Assembly: GCA_030682135.1 (NCBI GenBank)
Contig: JAUXQT010000110.1
Coordinates: forward strand, 1 to 40,271
DNA length: 40,271 nucleotides
Direction of reading: 5' to 3'
Source of the DNA: Nitrospirota bacterium
GTDB taxonomy: Bacteria; Nitrospirota; Nitrospiria; Nitrospirales; Nitrospiraceae
Shown: positions 23,485 through 32,071 of the stretch, in pieces
Layout: each line of letters begins with the position of its first letter
Position numbering within the stretch: the stretch's first letter is position 1
Notes under the pieces: model-generated
Database searches by the model: none
The model's input: the letters and a program-made list of their open reading frames with translations, nothing else
What the model was told of the DNA's origin: nothing
Made by a program: the position numbers and the translations under genes

Positions 23485-23940
23485 ATGGACTTACCGGATC
23501 TCAAGGACGATCCCTATCTGAAAGTGCTGCGACCGCTCGTCGAGGCCTACCTGGCCTTTTGGCGGGTCGATGGCCGGCATATTCGTTCGATGCGGCTGAC
23601 GCCCTCGCAATTCGACGTCATCGCCACGCTCGGAGACACCGACGGCATGACCTGCTCCGAGCTGTCTTCGAAAACGCTCGTCACAAAAGGCACCCTCACC
23701 GGTGTGCTCGACCGCCTCGTCGCGAAGGGGCTCATCAGACGGGACGAGGTCAAGGGAGACCGCCGTTGCACCCATATACGGCTGACCGACAAGGGCGACG
23801 CCCTGTTTCAGAAAACCTTCGCCGCACATATCGCCTTTATCCGACCGTTCTTCGAACGGGCGCTGAATCAGAAAGATGCGGAAACGGTGCGCACGCTCCT
23901 CCTTCGTCTCCGCGACAGTTTCCAACAAGAACCTAGCTAA
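23485..23940 (+). CDS. MarR-family transcriptional regulator
   Basis: 151 residues with a winged helix-turn-helix: LTPSQFDVIATLGDTDGM, SELSSKTLVTKGTLTGVLDR (recognition helix region), then the wing RDEVKGDRRCTHIRLTDKG with the conserved D-R-R. It would act as a dimeric repressor or sensor. The ATG at 23485 starts the conserved part; the frame upstream is repeat DNA. It ends about 20 bp before the MBL-fold hydrolase, suggesting one transcript. Ligand and targets are unknown. Confidence 0.85.
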   Translation: MDLPDLKDDPYLKVLRPLVEAYLAFWRVDGRHIRSMRLTPSQFDVIATLGDTDGMTCSELSSKTLVTKGTLTGVLDRLVAKGLIRRDEVKGDRRCTHIRLTDKGDALFQKTFAAHIAFIRPFFERALNQKDAETVRTLLLRLRDSFQQEPS

Positions 23941-23959
23941 CGCCGTCCATCTTCTGCCT

Positions 23960-24715
23960 ATGCGTTTGACGATTCTCGGATCCGGCACGAACCTCCACCC
24001 CACACGAGCAGCCTCCGGCTATCTCGTCCGCACCGACCAAACGATCTTGTTGGATTTTGGCCCTCGTACGTTGGCGAACTTACTAAAAACCGATGTCAAT
24101 CGGCATCGGATCACCCACATCCTCTTCTCTCACTACCATGCCGATCACTTTTCCGACTTCATCACCTATTTCTTCGATGCGATGATCTTTACGAAATACG
24201 AAGGAGGGACGCGACCGCCACTCACGGTGATCGGCCCGCGCGGGACCAAGAAGTTTTTCCAAGCCCTCTTCACCATCATGCCGGGCTTCTCACATGCGCC
24301 GTTCGCGGTGCATTTCAAAGAAGTGGCCGATCGGGCCTTTACGATTGGAAAGACGAGGGTGATTCCTCGAACCGTGACCCACACAGAACATCTCCATTGC
24401 CTGGGCTATCGGATTGAATATGGCGGAAAGGCACTGGCCTATTCAGGCGATTCACAATACTGCGACAGCCTGGTGCGCCTCTGTGGGGATGTCGATCTGG
24501 CGGTGCTGGATTGTTCCTTCCCGGCGAGCCGACCGAGCCCGGTCCATCTGCATGCCGGTCAATGTGGGCAAGTGGCCAAAGAAGCAGGAGTCGGCACACT
24601 CGTCTTATCGCACTTCTATCCAATCACTGAACGATACAATGTGCAGGAGCAAGCAGGAGAAGCGTACGGGGGGAAGATTGTGGTGGCGCGCGACTTAATG
24701 TCGATCAAACTATAG
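23960..24715 (+). CDS. Metallo-beta-lactamase-fold hydrolase (RNase Z/ElaC-like)
   Basis: 251 residues with the MBL metal ligands: SHYHADHFSD (HxHxDH), the later His in RTVTHTEHLHCLGYRI, Asp in LAYSGDSQYCDSL, and the final His in LVLSHFYPI. The opening MRLTILGSGTNLHPTRAASG is typical of the RNase Z-like branch. The exosite of true tRNase Z is not evident, so it may be a general phosphodiesterase. The ATG at 23960 lacks a ribosome binding site; the frame is open further back inside the MarR gene. The TAG stop directly abuts repeat C1. Confidence 0.82.
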   Translation: MRLTILGSGTNLHPTRAASGYLVRTDQTILLDFGPRTLANLLKTDVNRHRITHILFSHYHADHFSDFITYFFDAMIFTKYEGGTRPPLTVIGPRGTKKFFQALFTIMPGFSHAPFAVHFKEVADRAFTIGKTRVIPRTVTHTEHLHCLGYRIEYGGKALAYSGDSQYCDSLVRLCGDVDLAVLDCSFPASRPSPVHLHAGQCGQVAKEAGVGTLVLSHFYPITERYNVQEQAGEAYGGKIVVARDLMSIKL

Positions 24716-24904
24716 CCCGCATTATTCATGAGCGCTTCTGCTGCAATCGCCGATCCGCTGCTACGACAAGCCTTCGGCTAGCGGGCTCGCCCCCTCGGCC
24801 CCTCACCGTACTACATGAGTACGCATCGGGTTCTCAGGGCTCCGCGCGCTGGTCTCGCGACGCGGCTCAGTGATTTCGCGACAAACCGTCATGAATATTG
24901 CGGG
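24716..24904. repeat. Family C long inverted repeat (C1)
   Basis: Ends CCCGCATTATTCATG and CATGAATATTGCGGG (14 of 15 paired) enclose about 160 bp. The interior includes a central hairpin CGTACT-ACATG-AGTACG, analogous in position to that of family A. It begins immediately after a stop codon at a convergent junction. Confidence 0.75.
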
Positions 24905-24905
24905 C

Positions 24906-25066
24906 TAGCAGGCTGCTGAAAAAGTCCGCCAGCCCGAAAACGCTGAGCGATGAGTGATGAACGGTGAACGAAAATGATGTTCACGTCAGCGTTCATCGTT
25001 CAGAGATCAAAGTTTAGTTGCTTACTCGCTTGCGGCCTTGCTGGACGGCCTTTTTGAGCAGCCTGC
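24906..25066. repeat. Family A palindromic repeat (A6), internally replaced
   Basis: Starts TAGCAGGCTGCTGAAAAAG, directly after C1, and ends GGCCTTTTTGAGCAGCCTGC. The centre holds GATGAACGGTGAACG / CGTTCATCGTTCAG iterations rather than the GTACCC hairpin. The remaining 70 bp to the next gene show nothing recognisable. Confidence 0.8.
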
Positions 25067-25135
25067 AGGAATCCCTACGCCCGTCGTTCTATTTCCTCGC
25101 CCGCGAACACCGCTTCACGAGGAACGTTTCACGAA

Positions 25136-26023
25136 CTACAGTCCGCCTTCGCGGTTATCGCAGCCCAGGATTTCGATGAACTTCGTCAGGCGGGCTTTCT
25201 TGAGAGGGTCGTCGAGCTTGGAGTAGATGGCCAGGAGATTTTTAATCATACGGGAGAGGATCGCGCGGACTCGACTCTGCTGGAGATATTTCTCATCGAC
25301 TCCGTAACCGGCTTCCGTGAGAAAGCGCTGGCAATTCTTCTCGGTCAGCAAGGCCCCGCCGTTGAAGCAATCGACGAAAACTTTGTAACGGTCCGATTCG
25401 TACTTCACAAGGAAATGCCCCGGCATCCCGATCCCATACAGGGGAAGACCCAGCCGCTTCCCGACGAGAAGGTAGACCGTCGAGAGACTGATCGGAATAC
25501 CGGTTCGCCGATCGATCACGCAGTTGAGATAACTATTCTCTAACTCGTAGTAATTCTTGGTGTTGCCTTTGAAGCCCTGCTCCGTGAAGAGGTACCGGTT
25601 CAAGGTCTTGATCGTTTCCTCGCCCGATGCGCGGGGACCGATTCGATCCTGGACTTCCTGCGCCATCTCGTCGAGCTGTCTGGCATAGGAGCTCACCGTG
25701 AGGGTGGGATAGGCATACCGGGCGATCAGAAAGGCGCCTTGCTCAAGATCCATTGAGCCATCGGGCCGCGCCGCCAACTGCGTGAGTTCATCCTCGAGAT
25801 CGCCGCCGCGGATCTCCTCAAGGATCGAGACGAATCGATCGGCCATTTCAGGCTGTTCGATTTCCGCTTCCTGCAGGAGGGGAACGGCTGAGGGGCCGAT
25901 GTCGATAAGTTTGCCGCTGATGGTCCGGACGATCTTCTCGTCCTCATCGGCCAGCAGTCGGATCAAGGCCCTGATTTGACTCTCGTTGACCAGCATGGTG
26001 GGACTCCCGGACAGCCCGCCCAT
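25136..26023 (-). CDS. SirB1-like transglutaminase-core protein
   Basis: 295 residues. A HEAT-like N-terminus (ALIRLLADEDEKIVRTISGK) is followed by the Transglut_core2 region: GNTKNYYELENSYLN, RTGIPISLSTVYLLVGKRLG, LPLYGIGMPGHFLVKY and VFVDCFNGG. SirB1 relatives lack a proven activity, and the canonical catalytic Cys is not obvious in the RTGIPISLS block. The ATG overlaps the permease stop (TAATG). It is the last gene of the LON/ABC operon. Confidence 0.85.
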   Translation of the reverse strand: MGGLSGSPTMLVNESQIRALIRLLADEDEKIVRTISGKLIDIGPSAVPLLQEAEIEQPEMADRFVSILEEIRGGDLEDELTQLAARPDGSMDLEQGAFLIARYAYPTLTVSSYARQLDEMAQEVQDRIGPRASGEETIKTLNRYLFTEQGFKGNTKNYYELENSYLNCVIDRRTGIPISLSTVYLLVGKRLGLPLYGIGMPGHFLVKYESDRYKVFVDCFNGGALLTEKNCQRFLTEAGYGVDEKYLQQSRVRAILSRMIKNLLAIYSKLDDPLKKARLTKFIEILGCDNREGGL

Positions 26024-26802
26024 TAGCCCATGGCCCGACGGAACGCTTTGGCGCTCCCGTAGAGACAGATCGCGTCGAATATGACCATGACGACCACCAC
26101 CATGGCGACGTGGGGGAGCGCCTCAGTCCAGCCGGACAGAATCAACGGCCGCACCGCGTCGATCGCCCAGGTCATCGGATTGAAGCGCGCCAGAAATCCC
26201 ATCCACCCGGGCATCGCCTCCAAAGGCACCAAGGCCGAGCTCAAGAAAATCATCGGGAGCGACAGGAATCCCAGAACCGAAAAGAAATCGCCGTGACTCT
26301 TCACGGAAAAGGCCATGGCCATGGAAATCGCCGTGAGACCGACACCGAAGAGCATCCCGATCATGAGAATGGCGGCGATGCCCAGCAGCCCCGTCACCGG
26401 TTGGACACCGAACAGAAAGGCGACGCCGAGGATCACGAGCACTTGGAGCGAGGTAATCGTCATCACGAAAATGAAGCGGCTCAGGATCACAGAGCTCCGA
26501 TGGATCGGCGTCGTCATCAGCCGTTCCAGGAACCCGTTCTCCTTGTCGAACAGCAGATCGACGCCCCCTGCCAGTCCGTTATTGAGCACCGTCATGACGA
26601 CCACACCGGCGGTCAGGAAGCTGATGTAGTTCGGGGCCTGCGTCACCTGCACATCGGCCGCCCGTTGGAACAGGTTGCCGAAGAAGATCAGCCAGAACAG
26701 CATCGGCTGCACGAGCGTGAACAACATACTGAATTTTTCGCGGCTGAGCCGCCGGACCCACCGCATCGTCAATGCATGAATTTCTTGCCAGTACTGCGCC
26801 AC
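26023..26802 (-). CDS. ABC-2 type transporter permease
   Basis: 259 residues, six hydrophobic segments, ABC2_membrane type. The N-terminal amphipathic helix contains ALTMRWVRRLSREKFSML; the family signature LVIPLEAMPGW-like stretch appears as SALVPLEAMPGWMGFLARFN followed by PMTWAIDAVR. Such permeases with DrrA/NodI-like ATPases export drugs, lipids or polysaccharides. It starts nine bases after the ATPase gene. The substrate is unknown. Confidence 0.9.
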   Translation of the reverse strand: MAQYWQEIHALTMRWVRRLSREKFSMLFTLVQPMLFWLIFFGNLFQRAADVQVTQAPNYISFLTAGVVVMTVLNNGLAGGVDLLFDKENGFLERLMTTPIHRSSVILSRFIFVMTITSLQVLVILGVAFLFGVQPVTGLLGIAAILMIGMLFGVGLTAISMAMAFSVKSHGDFFSVLGFLSLPMIFLSSALVPLEAMPGWMGFLARFNPMTWAIDAVRPLILSGWTEALPHVAMVVVVMVIFDAICLYGSAKAFRRAMG

Positions 26803-26811
26803 TGTCTCTCC

Positions 26812-27783
26812 TTATACCGTCTGAATGTCTTGGACCGATTCGGTCATGGACCGTCCCGTATGGGCGATGAACACATCGTCCAGCCGCGGCCGGTGGTATT
26901 CGATAAACTCCAGTCGGCAATCCAATCGATTGGCCGACTCAAGGATCGCCGGCAGGGCCTTCTCGGGCGAATCGACCCGGATGTCCAGGCCGGTCGCTGT
27001 CGCCTTGACCGCTCGCATGGCCGGTTGTCCCGTCAGGGCGGATACCAATGCGGGGATCTTCGTCAGATCCTTCAAGGTCAACGACACGATATCGCCGCCC
27101 AGCCCGACTTTCAGTTCAGCGGGCGACCCGAGCGCCTTGATCTTGCCGACATCGATGATGGCCAACCGATCGCAGAGCTGGTCCGCCTCATCCAAATAAT
27201 TCGTCGTCATGACGATCGTCATGCCGCGCGCTTTTAACATCCGCACATAGTCCCAAATCCTGAGCCGGCTCTGCACATCCAAGCCCAACGTCGGTTCATC
27301 GAGGAACAGGATCTTGGGATCCGGCAACAGACCGCAGGCAATGTCGAGCTTCCGTTTCATCCCGCCGGAATAGGTCTTCGCCGGACGATCGGCCGCCTCT
27401 TCCAGTTCCACCAGCTTCAGCAACTCACCAATCCGTTTCGTCGCCTCAGCCTTCGACAAGTGATAGAGCGCGCCGAGCAGTTCAAGATGCTCCCGGCCGG
27501 TGAGGAAGCGATCGATCGCCCGCTCCTGGGGCACGTAACCGATCAGTTGCCGGACGACGTCCGACTCGCGCACCGTATCGTGGCCCAAGACGCTCGCCGT
27601 GCCGGACGTCGGCGTCAGCAGCGTGATGAGCGTCCGAAGCGTCGTGCTTTTCCCTGCCCCGTTCGGACCGAGCAACCCGAAAATCTCGCCGGCATAGACC
27701 TGAAACGACAGGTCGGAAACGGCAGTCTGCGTATCGTAGGTTTTCGTCAGGTGCGACACCTGGATAGCGATGGCGCGATCCAT
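26812..27783 (-). CDS. ABC transporter ATP-binding protein (DrrA/CcmA-like)
   Basis: 323 residues: Walker A GLLGPNGAGKSTT, Q-loop YVPQE, signature TYSGGMKRKLDIA, Walker B ILFLDEPTLGLD, and the switch region MTTNYLDEAD, where Asn replaces the usual His of the H-loop (TH-LDEAD in many DrrA types). A C-terminal extension (about 230-320) is of the DUF4162 kind. The start ATG overlaps the upstream LON-domain stop as TAATG; longer frames upstream are not credible. Confidence 0.9.
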   Translation of the reverse strand: MDRAIAIQVSHLTKTYDTQTAVSDLSFQVYAGEIFGLLGPNGAGKSTTLRTLITLLTPTSGTASVLGHDTVRESDVVRQLIGYVPQERAIDRFLTGREHLELLGALYHLSKAEATKRIGELLKLVELEEAADRPAKTYSGGMKRKLDIACGLLPDPKILFLDEPTLGLDVQSRLRIWDYVRMLKARGMTIVMTTNYLDEADQLCDRLAIIDVGKIKALGSPAELKVGLGGDIVSLTLKDLTKIPALVSALTGQPAMRAVKATATGLDIRVDSPEKALPAILESANRLDCRLEFIEYHRPRLDDVFIAHTGRSMTESVQDIQTV

Positions 27784-28472
27784 TAGCCCCAACCCTTCGC
27801 ACCGGATTGATCGTGCATCATGAACTCGATGAGGTCGCTGAGACGGCGGGCTTGTTGGTGAAGACTCTCGGCCTCCAACAGAAACTGCTTTTCCAAGGGC
27901 GTACACTCCAAGTAGGTGGATAGGGTGTTGACGAAAATCTCATCGCTGACTTCTTCACGGAAAAATTCTTGCCAGGTGGGCGCCTCATCGCGGGACCGGA
28001 GATAGGACTCCAGGATGGTGAACAGGCGCTGGCGGACCGTGGGGTCCAATGACGCCTCAACGCCATGAACCGTGACCGCAATGGTGGCCTCACGATAGGG
28101 CTTGTCGTACCACTCGCGTTCAATTTCAAACCGTTCCAGGCCTTGCAGCATGATATTGGATCGGCCATCGGCCATTGGCTGCACACTCACCAACCGACCG
28201 ACACAGCCCGTCGAGAACACGGGCGGATGGCCGTAATAGTCTGTTTCCCATCCGTCCTTGAGCAGGGCCATCCCGATACATTGCCCGCTCATCGCCGCAT
28301 CCGAGACCATGGTGCGGTAGCGTGGCTCAAAGATATGCAGAGGCAGATAGGTCTTGGGAAACAACACGACGTTCGGAAGCGGGAACACCGGAATCCTCGA
28401 AGGAATGGGAAACGGCGTCGCGCTATCACGCCGGTCATGTCCCTGGGGCTCTCGTCCGTGATCGGTCTGCAT
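27783..28472 (-). CDS. LON substrate-binding domain protein
   Basis: About 229 residues consisting of the N-terminal Lon domain only: IPVFPLPNVVLFPKTYLPLHIFEPRYR at about 28-55 (quoted in parts: FPLPNVVLFP, LHIFEPRYR), then GCVGRLVSVQPMADGRSNIM, and a helical tail (LEAESLHQQARRLSDLIEFM). No ATPase or protease domain is present, as in the standalone YcaH/LonN-like family of unknown role. It starts the four-gene operon with the ABC transporter and SirB1-like protein. ATG is preferred to the GTG immediately before it. Confidence 0.88.
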   Translation of the reverse strand: MQTDHGREPQGHDRRDSATPFPIPSRIPVFPLPNVVLFPKTYLPLHIFEPRYRTMVSDAAMSGQCIGMALLKDGWETDYYGHPPVFSTGCVGRLVSVQPMADGRSNIMLQGLERFEIEREWYDKPYREATIAVTVHGVEASLDPTVRQRLFTILESYLRSRDEAPTWQEFFREEVSDEIFVNTLSTYLECTPLEKQFLLEAESLHQQARRLSDLIEFMMHDQSGAKGWG

Positions 28473-28638
28473 CACTCACGATAGCTGATGGCCGCCAAAA
28501 TTGTCAACGGAAAGAGCGGGGCCTCGCTCACCCGTTAAGTTGGTAAAACCCTCATCAATACAGGGGATTTGTGCCACCTTCCGAAGCATGCTATAAGCGC
28601 TGGTCGCAGTTGCTCCACCTCAGGACGGTCCTTCGCAC

Positions 28639-29772
28639 ATGGCCAACGCACGGCGTCATCTTCGGCATCTCCTCCTTCTGGCGAGTGGTCTCCTCGTCGT
28701 CGGGCCGGGACTCGCGGCAGATACGGCAGAGGAATTTCGAACCGCCCGGGAGGGTTATCGCTATACCTTCCCGCGCGATCATGGAGCGCATGAGGCCTTT
28801 CGCACCGAATGGTGGTACTACACCGGCCAGCTGACGGCGAAAGATGGCCGGTCGTTCGGCTATCAACTCACCTTCTTCCGCCGAGGCATGCCACGCGAGC
28901 AGACGAACACCCTGCCGTCACAATGGGCCGTCACACAACTGTACCTGGCCCATTTCGCCGTGAGCGATCTCAGTAAGGGACGATTTCGTTATGCTGAAAA
29001 GATCAGCCGGGCCGGTTTGGGCAAGGCCGGTGCGGCAGACGATCGCCTTCACGTCTGGATCGATCGGTGGAGCGCCGAGTCGCCGGTGGCGGCCCCTGCG
29101 ACACAGACCCTGACAGCAGCAGACGGCGACCTGGCCCTCCAGCTCACAGTCTCGCCGGACAAACCACTCGTCGTACATGGCAAAGACGGCATCAGCCGCA
29201 AGGGTTCTGCGACGGAACCGGCCTCCCATTATTATTCCTTCACCAGACTCGCCACGACCGGCAAGCTCACAATCGGGAACGAATCGTTCGAGGTAACCGG
29301 CACAAGCTGGATGGACCATGAGTTCGGCTCAGCCGAGCTTGGCAAGGATCTGGTTGGATGGGATTGGTTCAGCCTACAGCTCGACGACCAGAGAGAACTC
29401 ATGCTCTATCGGCTTCGCCGAGCCGACGGATCGGCCGACCCGGTCTCCAGCGGGACCCTCATCGATCAGGATGGGCGAGGCCAGCATCTTTTGATCGGAG
29501 ACTTCACGCTCGAGCCAACCAGTTACTGGACCAGTCCGACCAGCCGCGCACGATATCCGCAACGTTGGCGATTGACCATTCCCTCCCAACAACTCTCGTT
29601 GGAACTCATTCCCCTCATGGCAGAGCAGGAACTCTCCACCACGCGCAGCACGCAAGTGACTTATTGGGAAGGGGCCATCGAAGCCCGCGGCACGACGCAA
29701 GGACGGCCCATTCAGGGGAAAGGCTATATGGAATTGACGGGCTATGCGGAGCGATTTAACAAGAAGCTGTAA
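28639..29772 (+). CDS. CrtC/AttH-like lipocalin-fold exported protein
   Basis: 377 residues with a signal peptide (cleavage near GLAA-DT, about residue 27). Family signatures are FRTEWWYYTGQL, FGYQLTFFRRGM, SHYYSFTRL, GTSWMDHEFGS and GWDWFSLQLDD. The carotenoid 1,2-hydratase/AttH (PF07143-type) family binds hydrophobic molecules; AttH proteins usually pair with FtsX-like ABC exporters. Periplasmic or outer-membrane associated. The ABC operon just upstream is divergent, so a functional link is only a suggestion. Hydratase activity should not be assumed. Confidence 0.88.
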   Translation: MANARRHLRHLLLLASGLLVVGPGLAADTAEEFRTAREGYRYTFPRDHGAHEAFRTEWWYYTGQLTAKDGRSFGYQLTFFRRGMPREQTNTLPSQWAVTQLYLAHFAVSDLSKGRFRYAEKISRAGLGKAGAADDRLHVWIDRWSAESPVAAPATQTLTAADGDLALQLTVSPDKPLVVHGKDGISRKGSATEPASHYYSFTRLATTGKLTIGNESFEVTGTSWMDHEFGSAELGKDLVGWDWFSLQLDDQRELMLYRLRRADGSADPVSSGTLIDQDGRGQHLLIGDFTLEPTSYWTSPTSRARYPQRWRLTIPSQQLSLELIPLMAEQELSTTRSTQVTYWEGAIEARGTTQGRPIQGKGYMELTGYAERFNKKL

Positions 29773-29822
29773 CAGGTTGACTCATCGACAACCCCTATGA
29801 TTAGGTCTCACGCTACAACACT

Positions 29823-30860
29823 ATGCTGATTCGAATCGCCTTGCGGCTTGCACAATTCGCCTCGCTCTTACTTGTCTTGGCCTCTCTCGGCTGTCAGAAA
29901 GACAGCGAGGCGATCGTCTCCATCGCGCTCCATCCGACCAATGCGAATATCCTCTATGTCGCGACAAACGATGCCGTCTATAAGTCGCGCGACGGGGGCC
30001 AGTTGTGGGAACGGTTCCCAAGTTTCAGCGCCAGGCGCGTCACGACGCTCGCCATCGATCCGCAGTTCCCGGCTACCATTTATGCCGGCACGATGGCCGA
30101 CGCGGTCTACAAGAGTCCTGATGGCGGACAACATTGGCTCCCCCACAACGTCGGGCTCAAAGAACACGTCTCGTTTATCAACGAATTCGTCTTTCACCCG
30201 ACCGACCACGATCAGATCTACGCTGCCACGACCGTCGGCGCTTTTTACACCAAAGACGGTGGACGCGAATGGGAAGAACGCATGGCCGGGATGAAGGAGG
30301 TCCACATCGTGGTCTCCATCGCCATTCATCCCCGCGATCCGCTCATCCTCTTTGCCGGAACGACGGGAGGGGTCTACCGGTCCGACAACGCGGCGATGGG
30401 ATGGAAAAAGATCAACAACGGGCTGATTCCCGAACAGGAACTGATGGGGGGCATGGCGCTGGGGGTGAATGCGCTGGTCTTCGACGTCGTCAACCCGGAC
30501 ATCATCTATGCGGGAACGACGAAGGGCCTCTTCCGCTCTGCCTCGCGAGGAGATCAATGGGAGCGGATCGGACAAACGCTCCCCGACCTCTTCGTGAGCA
30601 GTATTTTAATCGACCCGATCGAACCGAAGACCCTCTATATCGGAGGGCCCAGCGGCGTCTGGAAGAGCCCCGACAGCGGACAAACTTGGATGGCGATCAA
30701 CAGTGGACTGACCTCGCTCAACATTCGCACGCTCGCCATGAGCCCGCGCGATTCACGCATGCTGTTTGTCGGCACGAACGGCAGCGGCCTCTACCGTTCG
30801 ACCGACGCCGGCGCGATCTGGGCTCCCCTGCCTCTCAAGGCTACGCCAGCTCGGAGTTAG
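29823..30860 (+). CDS. Asp-box (BNR/sortilin-like) beta-propeller lipoprotein
   Basis: 345 residues. A lipoprotein signal has lipobox LASLGC (Cys about residue 24). Seven repeats carry the Asp-box pattern S-x-D-x-G-x-x-W: YKSRDGGQLW, YKSPDGGQHW, YTKDGGREW, YRSDNAAMGW, FRSASRGDQW, WKSPDSGQTW and YRSTDAGAIW. Each is preceded by a strand such as ILYVATND or TIYAGT. This predicts a complete propeller, anchored to a membrane facing the periplasm. The family includes the YCF48-like assembly factors and glycan-binding proteins; which one cannot be told. Confidence 0.86.
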   Translation: MLIRIALRLAQFASLLLVLASLGCQKDSEAIVSIALHPTNANILYVATNDAVYKSRDGGQLWERFPSFSARRVTTLAIDPQFPATIYAGTMADAVYKSPDGGQHWLPHNVGLKEHVSFINEFVFHPTDHDQIYAATTVGAFYTKDGGREWEERMAGMKEVHIVVSIAIHPRDPLILFAGTTGGVYRSDNAAMGWKKINNGLIPEQELMGGMALGVNALVFDVVNPDIIYAGTTKGLFRSASRGDQWERIGQTLPDLFVSSILIDPIEPKTLYIGGPSGVWKSPDSGQTWMAINSGLTSLNIRTLAMSPRDSRMLFVGTNGSGLYRSTDAGAIWAPLPLKATPARS

Positions 30861-30874
30861 CCTCAACAGTTCCA

Positions 30875-31043
30875 AGGGCTGCTCAAAAAGGCTGTCCAGC
30901 AAGGCCGCAGCGAGCCATCACTTACTAAGGGGTGGCTGGGCTGATCCCAACTGCGCGCCTCCAACGAGGGCCTTCTGAGGCCGCGCGTTGCGCGAGCACG
31001 GGGATCGTCCCAGCCACCCCACCCCATTTTCAGCAGCCCTCTA
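30875..31043. repeat. Family A palindromic repeat (A7) containing a nested family B element
   Basis: Outer ends GGGCTGCTCAAAAAGGCTG and CCATTTTCAGCAGCCCTCTA. The inside, where other copies have the GTACCC hairpin, is the B4 element. The right end contains the TAG stop of the CpxP-like gene. Convergent junction. Confidence 0.82.
30929..31020. repeat. Family B element (B4), nested in A7
   Basis: Arms GGGGTGGCTGGGCTGATCCC and GGGGATCGTCCCAGCCACCC. The core differs from B1 at about one base in 49, although the arms differ entirely. Confidence 0.82.
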
Positions 31044-31523
31044 GTATCCGGTCTTGGGAGATGACTCGCTGTGCCGGTAGCGGCTGCTGTAGGACAACAT
31101 CTGGTCCGACAAAGCCTTCCACTCTTCCGCCGTCATGAGATCCTTCATCTTGAAACGGAACGAGAGAATCTTCGAGGCCGACTGCATCCGCTGATTATTC
31201 GATTCATCCAGGACCTTGGTAAACTCCTCAGGAGTCGCCGCATAGTTCGCGTTCAACTCATATAGTTTACGATGCCCCGCACGAGCGACCTCGCGGCTGG
31301 CCTTTAATTCCGCGACGATGTCATTCACCACCGCTTTGACCTGCGCGGCCTTCCCTTGATCCTTGACCGTGCGATCGATCAACGAAGCCATGTCCTGCTG
31401 ACCCTTCTGCCAATAGGCATCCCCCTTACCTTCACTGGCCATTCCATGATGATGGTGACCCGAACAACCGGCCAACGCAACCACGGCCACGAGCCCGAGG
31501 ACATACTGCTGAATGCGCTTCAT
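31041..31523 (-). CDS. CpxP/Spy-like periplasmic lipoprotein
   Basis: 160 residues. Signal peptide with lipobox LAGC (Cys about residue 20), then SGHHHHGM, a likely metal-binding cluster. The helical body ends with ILSFRFKMKDLMTAEEWKAL, which resembles the LTxxQ/TPEEW motif of Spy/CpxP and CnrX-type heavy-metal-sensor folds. Strong ribosome binding site AGGAGGG before the ATG at 31523; the longer open frame upstream is ignored. The stop TAG lies in the end of repeat A7. Role: envelope chaperone or metal binding, inferred. Confidence 0.75.
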   Translation of the reverse strand: MKRIQQYVLGLVAVVALAGCSGHHHHGMASEGKGDAYWQKGQQDMASLIDRTVKDQGKAAQVKAVVNDIVAELKASREVARAGHRKLYELNANYAATPEEFTKVLDESNNQRMQSASKILSFRFKMKDLMTAEEWKALSDQMLSYSSRYRHSESSPKTGY

Positions 31524-31601
31524 GGGATCCCTCCTGGTAAATAAAGATGGATGAGATATTGTCACGGCTGCGGTCCTTCCCGTATCATCCCCTTCACCAC
31601 T

Positions 31602-31943
31602 ATGACTGACCCTATCACAACCCCAGCCGATTATACCCTGACACTGCGAGAGGAGTTTCGTCATCACCTCGAAACGTTCTATGCCCAGCTCAAACTGGCA
31701 CCGCCCTACGAGAGTGTCGAGAAGGCCATTCGTTCCCTCACGACTTCGGTCCATGCGTTGCCCCCGAATGAACGAGAACGCCTCGCCACCGATGCTGCCG
31801 CTCGCTGGCAGCACTTCCGCCAGGCGTTCGAAGCCTCCGGGCTCAGCAAAAAGCACCGAGGCATCATCGCCGGCCTCGCCCGCAACCGATCCAGCCTGAA
31901 CCTTCCCTCTGAGTACGATCAGTTTCTAAGCCTCTACTCTTAG
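31602..31943 (+). CDS. Small protein of unknown function
   Basis: 113 residues, helical, soluble, no signal peptide. Not recognised. Contains RHHLETFYAQLKLAPPYESV and SGLSKKHRGIIAGLARN. Start ATG at 31602 chosen because the frame upstream is short and lacks a ribosome binding site. Its TAG stop is the first trinucleotide of repeat A8. Confidence 0.62.
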   Translation: MTDPITTPADYTLTLREEFRHHLETFYAQLKLAPPYESVEKAIRSLTTSVHALPPNERERLATDAAARWQHFRQAFEASGLSKKHRGIIAGLARNRSSLNLPSEYDQFLSLYS

Positions 31944-32071
31944 CAGGATGCTCACAATGGCCGTCCAGCAAGGCCGCAGCCGATGAAAGCACCGGAGGCG
32001 TAGCCCCTGGCTACGTTAAGGATGCTGTCGAGGCGAGAACGCTGCTGGCGGACTTTTTCAGCATCCTGCTA
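31941..32071. repeat. Family A palindromic repeat (A8) ending both flanking genes
   Basis: 131 bp from TAG to its reverse complement CTA. Ends TAGCAGGATGCTCACAATGG and ACTTTTTCAGCATCCTGCTA; central hairpin CGTAGCC-CCT-GGCTACG (31999-32015). The two terminal TAG triplets are the stop codons of the two converging genes. Confidence 0.88.
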
